Shown piece by piece: positions 18,205 to 26,553 of a stretch of DNA of 64,000 nt. The stretch spans positions 1 through 64,000 of the IMG/VR virus record IMGVR_UViG_3300031463_000006; one strand, written 5' to 3'. The notes below the pieces were generated by a model. That model did no database searches. It was not told the origin of the DNA and was given only the letters and a program-made list of their open reading frames with translations. The DNA comes from a virus. Each line of letters begins with the position of its first letter. Position 1 is the stretch's first letter. Both the position numbers and the translations under genes were made by a program.

Positions 18205-19286
18205 GCGGGCCTCACGCTTTGCATGTAGTTGTCGATGATCGCCGGGTTGATATACTTCTTCCGGCAAACCGCGGGTGTATTGTTAAGCTCTGCCGCAGCG
18301 GCCTTTACTGCGGCATTTACGTTTCGCTTGGCTTCAGCCATTGTGCGCGGCGTACCCATGCGCTCGAGTTCGCGAAGCGCAACCGCACTGCCACGATGTG
18401 TGCGAAAATCCTTTGCTGTAATCTTTACAGGCGAAGATTTTCGCAAGTAATCGTTCACATCTTCCGCCGTCGTATTCAGCAATCGATCGCCAGGTTGTTT
18501 ATTTCGCACGGCTTCTTGCAACGCTTGCACAAGCGCCGGATCGCGTACAGGACGATCCCACATCTTACCGCTCTTGCCCTTGAATTGCAATCGCATCGTG
18601 CCGTCAGGTTGCTGTGTAACGTTCTCGACGCGCAGTGTTGTTGCTCCGCGAGAACCCGTGCGCTTTTCGTGTTCACTTCCGCCAATACGCATTGACGTTT
18701 CGGCGATAAGTGCTACTGCCGTTGCGGCGTTGCGCACGTGAGGATCGCTGCTCTTCAAATCATTGTTTACTTTCGAGAGTAGCTCAGGCATTGCCTTCGC
18801 CATTCTTGCGGTACGCGCAAACTTTCTAGCCGCCGCTTTCTGCTCGTGTTCTTCGGTGTATTTGTATGTCTTTACTTCGCGGCCATTACGATCGATACGA
18901 TGAATTACCGCTTTCAATTCTGTCGAGCCGGGGAATTCATGCACCTTCAAAATCTTGCTAAGCGGATATCCCATATACCGCTGCTCTTTGCCTTCTGGTG
19001 CAGGCGGCAGCTCGGCAGCAAGTTGTTGCGGCGTCTTTACAACGGGCTCGCCGTGTTTCGATGCGGTTGTTGACGATTTCGTACTTGCCTTTGGCTTTTC
19101 TTTTGGTTTTTCTTGTTCCTTATGCTCGGTTGATTCTTTCTGTGCAACCGTATGCTTCGATACGTCGGCCTTTGGATGTTGCCGCAAATACGCTTGTAAT
19201 GCGGCTTCGGTTGGGAACTCTGTACCGCCGCCGCGTATTCCTGCGCCACCAAGAGCGCGAGCCCAAATGAGAAGATTCGGTTTCAT
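18201..19286 (-). CDS. Type IB DNA topoisomerase (poxvirus/bacterial type) with WAR-GG N-terminus
   Basis: 361 residues. The catalytic core (about 110-350) has the expected residues: Arg in ETSMRIGGSEH, Lys in QFKGKSGK, Arg in KDFRTHRGSAVAL, and a Tyr nucleophile in CRKKYINPAI. The position of vaccinia His265 is Asn (LNNTPAVC), which I believe is common in bacterial members. It would relax supercoils through a 3'-phosphotyrosine intermediate. The N-terminus MKPNLLIWARALGGAG plus a 'FPTEAALQAYLRQHPKAD' segment and a Lys-rich linker are extra. It is placed within head-tail genes, suggesting virion packaging and injection, which is inference. Confidence 0.85.
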   Translation of the reverse strand: MKPNLLIWARALGGAGIRGGGTEFPTEAALQAYLRQHPKADVSKHTVAQKESTEHKEQEKPKEKPKASTKSSTTASKHGEPVVKTPQQLAAELPPAPEGKEQRYMGYPLSKILKVHEFPGSTELKAVIHRIDRNGREVKTYKYTEEHEQKAAARKFARTARMAKAMPELLSKVNNDLKSSDPHVRNAATAVALIAETSMRIGGSEHEKRTGSRGATTLRVENVTQQPDGTMRLQFKGKSGKMWDRPVRDPALVQALQEAVRNKQPGDRLLNTTAEDVNDYLRKSSPVKITAKDFRTHRGSAVALRELERMGTPRTMAEAKRNVNAAVKAAAAELNNTPAVCRKKYINPAIIDNYMQSVRPA

Positions 19287-19687
19287 CAGTGCATCACCGG
19301 CAAATTGATAGAACCAGCACCACCTTCGAATCGTTTGTCAAATGGATTCGGATAAACGCCAAGCACATTTGCAAGACCATTGCGCCAATAATGATATCGA
19401 TGCAGTAGTGCTTGGAATTCGTCTTGGCGCACACCGATTTCATCGACTTGCGTTACCGCAAGCAACTCTTGATTCTCGATCAACTGCGCTTCAACGGCAT
19501 CGCACTTTGCAATGAGCTCGCGCGCCAACGTTTCGGCCGCCGGAAGAACCTTGTTCATTGCAGATTCAATAATGAATGTTGTTTCAACGCCCGCCGGCGC
19601 ACCAAGAACAAATGTCGCGGCCGCTGCAACATTCAGATAACCAAGATGATGCCGGATTCGAACTTTCTCTTCTTCCGTAAACGGCAT
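19286..19687 (-). CDS. Conserved phage head-tail connector-region protein
   Basis: 133 residues, helical. The N-terminus MPFTEEEKVRIRHHLGYLNV and AATFVLGAPAGVETTFIIES recall a short helical protein often encoded next to neck genes in myoviruses of diverse hosts. It is coupled by TGATG to the topoisomerase gene. Likely a head-tail adaptor component; function is inferred from position only. Confidence 0.5.
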   Translation of the reverse strand: MPFTEEEKVRIRHHLGYLNVAAAATFVLGAPAGVETTFIIESAMNKVLPAAETLARELIAKCDAVEAQLIENQELLAVTQVDEIGVRQDEFQALLHRYHYWRNGLANVLGVYPNPFDKRFEGGAGSINLPVMH

Positions 19688-19697
19688 GCTCTTACTC

Positions 19698-19874
19698 CTA
19701 TATCGGTTTAGTCACCTGAATCGTTGCAACACCACGGCGCACGTCTATGTCATATCGTGCGATGAACCACAACAATGCCAACATGCAAAGATTGTTGTCT
19801 TGCAAAGCAGACCATGTATCCGGCTCGAGTCGGAACAAGAACTCGCTCGCAACATCCTTTGCATGCTTTCTCAT
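19698..19874 (-). CDS. Small protein, 58 residues
   Basis: Short frame that fills the gap between two genes. It starts MRKHAKDVASEFLFRLE and ends with TIQVTKPI. The ATG overlaps the upstream stop as TAATG, the coupling used throughout this operon, which is the main reason to accept it. The composition is that of a folded alpha/beta protein (LQDNNLCMLALLWFIARYDI). No family recognised. Confidence 0.55.
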   Translation of the reverse strand: MRKHAKDVASEFLFRLEPDTWSALQDNNLCMLALLWFIARYDIDVRRGVATIQVTKPI

Positions 19875-20194
19875 TACAAAGCCAAGCGCTCGAGTTCAAC
19901 ACCTTGTCGTACAAGCGCTTCGATGTCGTAATTTGCACCATCAATTAGCTTGCCAGGCCGCAACAAAACCCGGGAACCACGATTCATAACAAGCGCCTGC
20001 CGTACGACACGAAACTTCGGCATCGCGGCCACCGTTACCGAGGCCTCGCCATCTCGCTGCACGGCGCTTGGCATCAGCGGCGACGGGTTTACCAGCTCGG
20101 TGCTTGTGTCGATGATCTCGGTCATGCCATGCGGGCTCGAGACATACGGGTCGAACGTTGTTTCTTGTTCGTCGGTCTTGATTTTACGCGCCAT
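19874..20194 (-). CDS. Small head-region protein
   Basis: 106 residues. The first half is polar and probably disordered (DEQETTFDPYVSSPHGMTEI); the second half is compact (FRVVRQALVMNRGSRVLLRP). It lies between the C39-like peptidase and the 58-residue protein. No family recognised. Confidence 0.5.
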   Translation of the reverse strand: MARKIKTDEQETTFDPYVSSPHGMTEIIDTSTELVNPSPLMPSAVQRDGEASVTVAAMPKFRVVRQALVMNRGSRVLLRPGKLIDGANYDIEALVRQGVELERLAL

Positions 20195-20222
20195 CGTGCA
20201 CCTCCAAGCTCAACATACCGCA

Positions 20223-21056
20223 TCATAGAAGCGGCGTCACTGCCTCCAAAATCTTTGTGTGATTTGCTGGCCTGTCGCCACGCAGAACAAGCGCCAAACC
20301 ATTCACTTGTTTCATCATGTTGATGCAGTGCCATCGTTCTTCGAATTCGTTTACCGAGATGATCGCACGCGCGTTGTCGACGCTCGGGTCCATACATTCG
20401 ACAACGACAGCGTCGCCCATATCGGTTATCGCACACGGTACAACCCAATGACTGTTATCGTAACTCGATTCGTATGGCGAACCATCCGTTGCATGCATTT
20501 TCTTTGGATCTTTCCATGCCTGAATACATGCAAGCACAACGGCACCTTCCTTTAGCGCGTCAACCACGTCATCAATGCGCATGGCTTCCCGTTTCTCGGG
20601 CTCCACACCGCATTGTTGCGCGGCATAAGCCAACCCTTCGATGCTTGTGCCGCCATCGGCAGTTGTGCCAGCCAAGGCCGCAAGTTCGTCTTCCTCGCGG
20701 CCGATGCCGAATGCCGCAAGTGCGGCACGCAACGCAGCCGGGCCGCACGTGTAGTTCGTCACCTGCCGAACCCGTGGCACTCGCACACCTACGCCGCCTT
20801 TCCCGCCCATAGCGGCCGCCCATCTTGCGAGCGGAATGTCGAACGCGGCCCGTTCTTGTGCACTCGGCATTCCACGTCGCGCGCCTTTGCCCTTGCCGCG
20901 ACGCGCACTACATCGTCCACCTCGCGCACAACCACCCGACTCGCGCGCCTTGCGCAAGGCCGCTGCAACTGCTTGGTCTTGCGGATGGCCAGCTCGCATC
21001 ATTTCGCGGATGTTGCTGCTTATCGTTTCCTTCGACGAACCTTCTTTGAGCGGCAT
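20223..21056 (-). CDS. C39-like papain-fold cysteine peptidase with phage N-terminal module
   Basis: 277 residues. Residues 1-42 ([20 protein letters not shown], then [18 protein letters not shown]) match a short helical module common at the start of phage proteins (DUF6496-like). A Lys/Gly/Arg-rich linker follows, then the WAR-GG-like peptide [15 protein letters not shown] at 76-90. The peptidase part has Cys in [13 protein letters not shown], His in [10 protein letters not shown] and Asp in ECMDPS, the C39/papain triad pattern. It might process a head protein, act on host proteins after injection, or be a bacteriocin-type peptidase relative. It sits beside the capsid genes. Confidence 0.75.
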   Translation of the reverse strand: MPLKEGSSKETISSNIREMMRAGHPQDQAVAAALRKARESGGCARGGRCSARRGKGKGARRGMPSAQERAAFDIPLARWAAAMGGKGGVGVRVPRVRQVTNYTCGPAALRAALAAFGIGREEDELAALAGTTADGGTSIEGLAYAAQQCGVEPEKREAMRIDDVVDALKEGAVVLACIQAWKDPKKMHATDGSPYESSYDNSHWVVPCAITDMGDAVVVECMDPSVDNARAIISVNEFEERWHCINMMKQVNGLALVLRGDRPANHTKILEAVTPLL

Positions 21057-21171
21057 GACCCAATATTACCGCACGACATCGCAAATAGGGAATCGCCCGC
21101 GGCGACGTGCAACTGGAGGGGGAGGGGGGCAATAACAGCACGTCTCAACGCGGGCGATTCGAGCGGTGCCA
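21057..21171. other. Intergenic gap with nothing recognised
   Basis: 115 bases between the gene downstream of the major capsid gene and the C39-like gene. It contains a short G-run, and I see no clear promoter or terminator. Confidence 0.4.
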
Positions 21172-21615
21172 TCAGGAGGGGTTACTGACGTCACCACCGG
21201 CAACGAAAGTATATTCGCCCGCCGGCGCCTGCGCAACATCATTCGGCAGGCGCGGCACGATGCAAAGCGAGATCGCTCCGTCGCTTGACCGCGCGTTCAA
21301 ATGCGCAACGGTCGGTGTCTCGACGTAAGCGAGTCGTCCGGCTCGCACAACAATGTCATGCTCGGGTTGCGTGTTGAACCACCGATCACTCAAATCGTCG
21401 TGCACGTAAACCGCAACCGGAATGCATGCGCCCTCCGGTGCATCGAGCCCAATTACAACTCGCTGAACGGGGAAGCCGTTGATGTTGGCCGGCCGCAACT
21501 CCAATAGGTTGTCGCGATCTGCACGCGGCGCATGCGAAGGCGGTTCGTCTGTGCCGAGTGTTCCGCCTTCGCCAACCGTTCGCGTGAACTTGATCTGAAA
21601 GCGCATGACGCCCAT
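21172..21615 (-). CDS. Probable capsid accessory (decoration-like) protein
   Basis: 147 residues, beta-rich (MRFQIKFTRTVGEGGTLG, FPVQRVVIGLDAPEGACIPV). The ATG is coupled to the major capsid stop. A small beta protein immediately after the capsid gene is the usual place for a head-decoration or minor capsid protein. No family recognised. Confidence 0.5.
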   Translation of the reverse strand: MGVMRFQIKFTRTVGEGGTLGTDEPPSHAPRADRDNLLELRPANINGFPVQRVVIGLDAPEGACIPVAVYVHDDLSDRWFNTQPEHDIVVRAGRLAYVETPTVAHLNARSSDGAISLCIVPRLPNDVAQAPAGEYTFVAGGDVSNPS

Positions 21616-23003
21616 CAGCCAAGCGAATGCTCGATGACGACGGCGCGCTTGTATCGCTCTGGTCCCGTTCCGTTCGTCATGTCGCTTGGCACCGGGAAGC
21701 TAGTCGTAATCTGCCACGTTGCAGCAACTGTGTCCTGCAACCGATTCAGCGGTGCACGCAAGATGAGATCGATGCGCTCGGTTTGCACAGACACACCTGC
21801 GTTAATGATCTCGAACTCGCCCATCTTGCCAGTGATACCGGCTTCGCTCACGTACAGATTGCCAGGCAGCCACTTCTCGTAAAGCGCTCCGCGACCCGTA
21901 ATGATGATTCGACCGACACGAATCCCGCCTTCGTTCACTACTTCGCCGCCGATATCCTCACCATACATCGCATTTACACCCGTCGGTGTAAGCGCTCCCA
22001 CGTTCAGGCTATCGGGCGACTCGGTGTTCATGAAGAACATGATGCCGGCAATCGTACCGATGAATCCTTCATGATAGATGTGATAATCCGGCAACGCAGT
22101 GTTGAGCCGCTGGAATGCCGGATCGGTAAACACTTGCGCGTTGCCATCCGGACTGATGTGTGCGTGATAGTAACCATCCTCGTGCGGCGGAACGTTGTTC
22201 CTGCGCAGCTTGTTCACCGCATTGATCGCATCCTGCAACGTGAACACGTCACCTGCGCCAAGTGCATCGACAGAGGTGCCGCCGCCGGATCGAATCACAA
22301 GCGGGGCTGCGCTCGAGATGACCGGGGTTCGTGCGGGAATACCACCCCCACCAATCGCAGCGTCGAGCTGAAGCGTTCCCGGGCCAAACGGATCGTCGGG
22401 GTTGTCGGGCGTGAAGCCAACAACATTTCGCGTACCGATGGTCGCGATGTTGATGGCAAGCGGCGTCGCGGGGCTGACTGGAACGGGCCGCACCGTGGTC
22501 GACGGAATCACGACGTCAGTAAACCCGTTGAGCGCTGCAACGCGAATAAACGTGTCGCCTGCCGCCGCCGCCGCAATGGTAAGCGTCTGGCCCGAAAGAT
22601 ACGCCTTGAACAATTCGTTTCGCGGAATGCGGTTGAGCGACTGCCCGGCCTGCAAGCCGAGCTGATGCACGTTGCGCAGAAACAGATTTGCCGATGCCGT
22701 TGCGGAAGTCGGCATGTGAGTGTCGATCGTTCCGCTATATCGAGCGAGCCGTGCAATCCATTGTTCGAAGTTGATCGACTGCGGAAGCGGATCGTTCCCA
22801 GGTGACAATGGCTTCGTGATTGGAGCCAGCAACCCGGGGCGCGACATGAACAACTCGGTTCCCGTGTTCGCTGGCCATTCTTCGACAAGTGCTTCCTGTC
22901 GATACTGTAGGGCGGGATACAAACCATCGTGGAAAGCACGCTCAAGCAATCCTTGCTGGACGAGCTGTACGACGGCAGGCGGAATTCCTAGAACTAGCGG
23001 CAT
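21615..23003 (-). CDS. Major capsid protein (HK97-fold candidate)
   Basis: 462 residues, preceded by AAGGAGATAACC before the ATG. The N-terminus (MPLVLGIPPAVVQLVQQGLL, ERAFHDGLYPALQYRQEALV) and C-terminal strand region (RIDLILRAPLNRLQDTVA then WQITTSFPVPSD) fit large HK97-fold capsids. The central part has EDGYYHAHISPDGNAQVF and EDIGGEVVNEGGIRVG. It follows the scaffold gene and precedes decoration and neck genes. Identification rests on length, order and overall pattern rather than one decisive motif. Confidence 0.75.
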   Translation of the reverse strand: MPLVLGIPPAVVQLVQQGLLERAFHDGLYPALQYRQEALVEEWPANTGTELFMSRPGLLAPITKPLSPGNDPLPQSINFEQWIARLARYSGTIDTHMPTSATASANLFLRNVHQLGLQAGQSLNRIPRNELFKAYLSGQTLTIAAAAAGDTFIRVAALNGFTDVVIPSTTVRPVPVSPATPLAINIATIGTRNVVGFTPDNPDDPFGPGTLQLDAAIGGGGIPARTPVISSAAPLVIRSGGGTSVDALGAGDVFTLQDAINAVNKLRRNNVPPHEDGYYHAHISPDGNAQVFTDPAFQRLNTALPDYHIYHEGFIGTIAGIMFFMNTESPDSLNVGALTPTGVNAMYGEDIGGEVVNEGGIRVGRIIITGRGALYEKWLPGNLYVSEAGITGKMGEFEIINAGVSVQTERIDLILRAPLNRLQDTVAATWQITTSFPVPSDMTNGTGPERYKRAVVIEHSLG

Positions 23004-23126
23004 GGTTATCTCCTTGCGTTGTGGTTGTTGCTTCGCCGCTTCCGTGCCGCTCGCCGATGGTCCGTCTATTGACCGCCGACGTTAGCGTTGTGCGACCGAC
23101 CCGTCGCGCGCAAAGCCTTGGTGCAT
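23004..23126. other. Intergenic region between scaffold and major capsid gene
   Basis: 123 bases that hold the strong capsid ribosome-binding site (AAGGAGATAACC) near the left end and GC-rich sequence. No clear promoter seen. The unusually long leader may serve to raise capsid expression over the scaffold. Confidence 0.4.
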
Positions 23127-23954
23127 TTACCATTGATAGCCGAGACGTCGCGCCTCGGCTCGTGCTTCCTCCCTCGTCATGCTGTTTGGCAGACCAGGCT
23201 TGAATGTCTTGCCGCCGTTTGTTTGCGGCGACGCTTGATTCTGTGGCCTCGGCGGCGGCGTTGCTGCCCCTGCCGGTGCGCGTTGCTGACGACGTGCATT
23301 CGGCGATGCTGCAAGCGCTGGCTTGCGCTCAACATATCGCTGAAACCATCGTGCAACATCTTTCTCCGTGTAACGCGCCACCTCGCGTGGATCGCGCTGC
23401 GCGATATCTCGAGCAAATGCAATCGCTGCTTCCTCGAGATATAGCGGGTTGACATGTCGCGATGCAATGCGCTCAACAAAGCTCTGTTGTTCGCGCACGA
23501 TCTCACGTTCCTTCGCTTGTGCAAGCTCGCTGCGATATCGAATCGCTTCCTGTCGAGCACGATCGCGTTCGTACTTCATACGCTCGATCTCGCTCATCTG
23601 TGCGAGCCGCGCCGCTTCGGCTTGCTTCTCCAGTTCCTCGGCCTTGCGAAGTCGCTCGCGAATAGCGGCAGCATCGTCGGTACCAAACACGTCTCGAAGC
23701 GCCGCTGCCTTTGCCCGTCGCAAGCGTTCGTTCAACTCCTCCGTCGAGAGTTGAAGGCGTTTACTGCCGCTAGATTGCCTCGAGGGTGCGACGGCAGGTT
23801 GTGTCGGCTGTGTTGGGGCAGGGGACGGCGACGGGCTCGTTGTCGGGCCAACTGCGCCAACCGGCGCACCGCTAGGAACCGGTGCACTCGTACTAGTAGA
23901 GACGGGGGCCGCTGGCGTCCCAGCGGCAATGGAACCTGTATTCGGATCTGACAC
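23127..23954 (-). CDS. Capsid scaffolding protein
   Basis: 275 residues. An N-terminal Pro/Ser/Thr-rich disordered region (residues 1-65) is followed by a long charged coiled coil (about 70-165: ELNERLRRAKAAALRDVFG, then EELEKQAEAARLAQMSEIER) and a C-terminal basic segment (TREEARAEARRLGYQW). This is the classic scaffold architecture: coiled-coil core with a basic C-terminal capsid-binding end. It is directly upstream of the capsid gene. Confidence 0.85.
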   Translation of the reverse strand: MSDPNTGSIAAGTPAAPVSTSTSAPVPSGAPVGAVGPTTSPSPSPAPTQPTQPAVAPSRQSSGSKRLQLSTEELNERLRRAKAAALRDVFGTDDAAAIRERLRKAEELEKQAEAARLAQMSEIERMKYERDRARQEAIRYRSELAQAKEREIVREQQSFVERIASRHVNPLYLEEAAIAFARDIAQRDPREVARYTEKDVARWFQRYVERKPALAASPNARRQQRAPAGAATPPPRPQNQASPQTNGGKTFKPGLPNSMTREEARAEARRLGYQW

Positions 23955-23985
23955 GAGAATCCTCCCTTTACTCGTCTATATATTC

Positions 23986-24663
23986 TCAGACGTACTCGCT
24001 CATGCTGTCAAGCATTGCACTAACATCAACGCTCGATGCCACGAGCAACTTGATGTGAGCACTCGTTACCCCATCTGCCGGTGCAAATGCAATCTGTGTT
24101 TTGCTTGTATTCAATGCGGCTTGTCCCGCAGCGACAGCCGTACCGGGCGACATAATGATCTTCGCTCCCGTTGCGGTTCCAGTCAACGCCGTTGCTTCCA
24201 GCAACATGACGGCGCCGATCATTGTAATGTTCGTCGGCAACGCCAAAATTCCCGTTGTAGGATCCACAGTAAAATCGAATTCTTCGACGTCACCCTTCTC
24301 GGGCAGATACATTACATCGACGTCCGTCCATGCATCCGCGCCCCATGTAACGATCTTACCATTTGGCGCGATTGCATATTCGCCAGATGCAGGCGGATAA
24401 CTAGCCGACTTGTTGAGCATGCCGGGAACACCCGCACCTGCCCGTGCATAAACCGAAAACACGGTTGCCGCCGGTGCGAGATCTGATTGCTTTGTCAATA
24501 CATGCACATTCGATGCAACAAACGCATTTGTTGCAGTGCCGCTCTTGCGCAATGCCGTCGGAAGTGCGCGAAGCACGTCGCCAAACTTCATCGCGCGAAG
24601 AATATCCGAAAGCGTATTCAGATCCGAACGATTGATGCTTTGTTGCTTGATCTCGTTGCTCAT
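23986..24663 (-). CDS. Head-region structural protein
   Basis: 225 residues. A helical N-terminus (LNTLSDILRAMKFGDVLRAL) leads to a beta-rich part (ATVFSVYARAGAGVPGMLNK, IVTWGADAWTDVDVMYLPEK). It resembles proteins encoded between scaffold and other head genes in environmental phages, but I cannot name the family. Good ATG and ribosome-binding site. Confidence 0.5.
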   Translation of the reverse strand: MSNEIKQQSINRSDLNTLSDILRAMKFGDVLRALPTALRKSGTATNAFVASNVHVLTKQSDLAPAATVFSVYARAGAGVPGMLNKSASYPPASGEYAIAPNGKIVTWGADAWTDVDVMYLPEKGDVEEFDFTVDPTTGILALPTNITMIGAVMLLEATALTGTATGAKIIMSPGTAVAAGQAALNTSKTQIAFAPADGVTSAHIKLLVASSVDVSAMLDSMSEYV

Positions 24664-24671
24664 GTTTGCTC

Positions 24672-25088
24672 CTATTGCCCTGTAATCGCATACTCGATTG
24701 TTGCAGAACCTTGTGCTTCAAGTAAGATCAACGGCGACGCGGCGGGGAATTCTATTACCGCAAGCCCGTTGACGAACAACTCGCGTATCAGCGGAGGACC
24801 AGACGGATTTAGCGGATCGGTTTGCGACAATCGAAGCAACACTTGCGAATCGCTGCGAAAGTATAGCAAATCTCCCTTCGTTACCGTATCGTCAACGCCA
24901 ACTCCACTTAGCACAGCGAATGCGGGAGCTGCAACATTCACTCGTCGTTGCAGAACGCCCGTCGCCGCGCTGAAAGGCTTTGGCGATGGCGTCGTGCCGA
25001 GCGTCGTCGTGAAGATCGCTTGCGGGAATCCGGCGCCAACCTGCACCGGGCCACCAAGCACTGTTCCAGCAATCGAAACTTGTCCCAC
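24672..25088 (-). CDS. Head-region beta-rich protein, possible decoration protein
   Basis: 138 residues of mainly short strands (VQVGAGFPQAIFTTTLGTT, VTKGDLLYFRSDSQVLLRLS), ending GSATIEYAITGQ. Composition and size resemble surface decoration proteins. It is coupled closely with its neighbours. No family recognised. Confidence 0.45.
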   Translation of the reverse strand: MGQVSIAGTVLGGPVQVGAGFPQAIFTTTLGTTPSPKPFSAATGVLQRRVNVAAPAFAVLSGVGVDDTVTKGDLLYFRSDSQVLLRLSQTDPLNPSGPPLIRELFVNGLAVIEFPAASPLILLEAQGSATIEYAITGQ

Positions 25089-25090
25089 GA

Positions 25091-25453
25091 CTAGATCCCC
25101 TTGAACGGCTTACGGCCATCACCGATAGAGCCGACGCCAATCAATGGAGCACGAGGCGAACCCGTCGGCACGTCAGCCAAAGGAACACGTTGCCCGCTTT
25201 GTTTGATCGTGCTTTCCGGATTTAGGTCCTCGGGCTCGCCGCTTTTCTGTGCACTCTTGCCACCCTTGGTGAAGTCGATCGGCGTTGCACCGGTTGGCCC
25301 TGTACCTACGGGGTTCGCGACGAAATCGGCACCTGGCCCTCCAGGCGTTGCACCCGCGGGATTCTTCGTGAAGTCGTTGCCTGCCATCTTTCCATCTCCT
25401 GGTCCACCAAACGGATTGGTCTTCCCATCGCCCGTTGTCTTCCCATCACCCAT
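25091..25453 (-). CDS. Gly/Asp/Lys-rich low-complexity protein
   Basis: 120 residues with repeated GDGKT/GDGKM and FTK(N/G)-type units (MGDGKTTGDGKTNPFGGPGD, NDFTKNPAGATPGGPGAD). Probably disordered. Together with the next gene (which shares the PFK ending and starts) it may encode flexible head-surface or internal proteins. No function assigned. Confidence 0.5.
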   Translation of the reverse strand: MGDGKTTGDGKTNPFGGPGDGKMAGNDFTKNPAGATPGGPGADFVANPVGTGPTGATPIDFTKGGKSAQKSGEPEDLNPESTIKQSGQRVPLADVPTGSPRAPLIGVGSIGDGRKPFKGI

Positions 25454-25456
25454 GAT

Positions 25457-25768
25457 TCACCTCGTCAGCTTGAATGGAACCTTGCCGGCGTCGTTGATTG
25501 GCCCGGCCTCTGGCCATGGAATCGCATCAGGATATACCGGTGCCGGTGCATTCGCATTCGGCCCGCTAACATCCTTCACTTCATCGTCACCGACCTCGCG
25601 ATCTGGAACACGTGCGGCGCGCAACGCTTCGTTGTTCGTCGCCCCCGTGTCGGCGCTATTCTTTGCAATCACCTGTGCTGGAAGCGGTGCTTGAATACGC
25701 ACAAACTTCCCGTCGCTTCTTCGCCCGATTGTCGGTTCTGGCGTCGTCAACTTGAATGGCTTCGGCAT
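25457..25768 (-). CDS. Small polar protein
   Basis: 103 residues from the ATG at 25768 (MPKPFKLTTPEPTIGRRSDG); a longer frame to 25819 is possible. It ends GKVPFKLTR, and both ends repeat a PFKLT motif. The middle is charged (EALRAARVPDREVGDDEVKD). No family recognised. Confidence 0.5.
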   Translation of the reverse strand: MPKPFKLTTPEPTIGRRSDGKFVRIQAPLPAQVIAKNSADTGATNNEALRAARVPDREVGDDEVKDVSGPNANAPAPVYPDAIPWPEAGPINDAGKVPFKLTR

Positions 25769-25815
25769 AGCATCACCTACTGCAACGATACCGCAAGTTG
25801 GAGGGGGCGTGCAAC

Positions 25816-26544
25816 TCAAGGAACGCCAGGCGGGATGTATAGGCTTTCTTCGTAGGGGTTATCATCGGGGATTCCGCCTTCGAAATCTGGCGGAACAATA
25901 GCACTTTCCTTCAATACAAGCCGTTCCAAATCGATCCATCCGCGAAGTATTCGATCGCCAATCTGTAACATACCATTGCTTGTATGCTGAAACTTTCGGT
26001 CGCGTTGCCTGCCATACGGTTGACCGTAATCGTATGATCGCAACGTTGCGGTCGCAAGTTCAAAGTAAACAAAGATCATGATATGATCGCTATTGGGCGC
26101 GCTTCCGCTAATATGCAGCACGTCACCGGGCTTTGGTAACGCACCTTCTTCGGCGCGAACATATCCAGGCGCATTGACAAGTCTCGATACATTTGCGCCG
26201 ACCTTCCACGGCACAACGCCGCCATCCCAATCGCGATTGATGATGCGCTCGTCGCGTACACCAAGACACATCAAAAGCCAGTTGCCCAAATCGCCGCAAG
26301 ACGAATACGACACCTCGGGTGAACCACACGCGCGCCGACGTTCGTTTTCTTTGCGCCTGTTCTCGGTAACCCAATCATACACGGGGTCGCCTACATCGCG
26401 ACCCTTCTCGCCATTCACGGCGAAACGCCCAAGTGCAACCGCCGCCGCTCGCAAAATGGTTGGATCAACAAGCAATGCGCTTGGCTTGCCTGCAAGAATC
26501 TCCGCAATTGGAGCTCCGGGTCGTTGAAGAAATACTCGTTTCAT
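25816..26544 (-). CDS. NlpC/P60- or CHAP-like amidase/peptidase
   Basis: 242 residues. A Cys in SYSSCGDLGNWLLMCLG at about residue 82 and a His in NSDHIMIFVYFE, preceded by KPGDVLHISG, are the order and spacing of CHAP and NlpC/P60 papain-fold enzymes, which cut peptidoglycan cross-bridges or amides. The acidic C-terminus (GGIPDDNPYEESLYIPPGVP) is probably flexible. Its location among head genes suggests a virion-associated wall hydrolase or a host-directed enzyme, not the endolysin. The third active-site residue is not certain. Confidence 0.6.
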   Translation of the reverse strand: MKRVFLQRPGAPIAEILAGKPSALLVDPTILRAAAVALGRFAVNGEKGRDVGDPVYDWVTENRRKENERRRACGSPEVSYSSCGDLGNWLLMCLGVRDERIINRDWDGGVVPWKVGANVSRLVNAPGYVRAEEGALPKPGDVLHISGSAPNSDHIMIFVYFELATATLRSYDYGQPYGRQRDRKFQHTSNGMLQIGDRILRGWIDLERLVLKESAIVPPDFEGGIPDDNPYEESLYIPPGVP

Positions 26545-26553
26545 AGTTGGCTC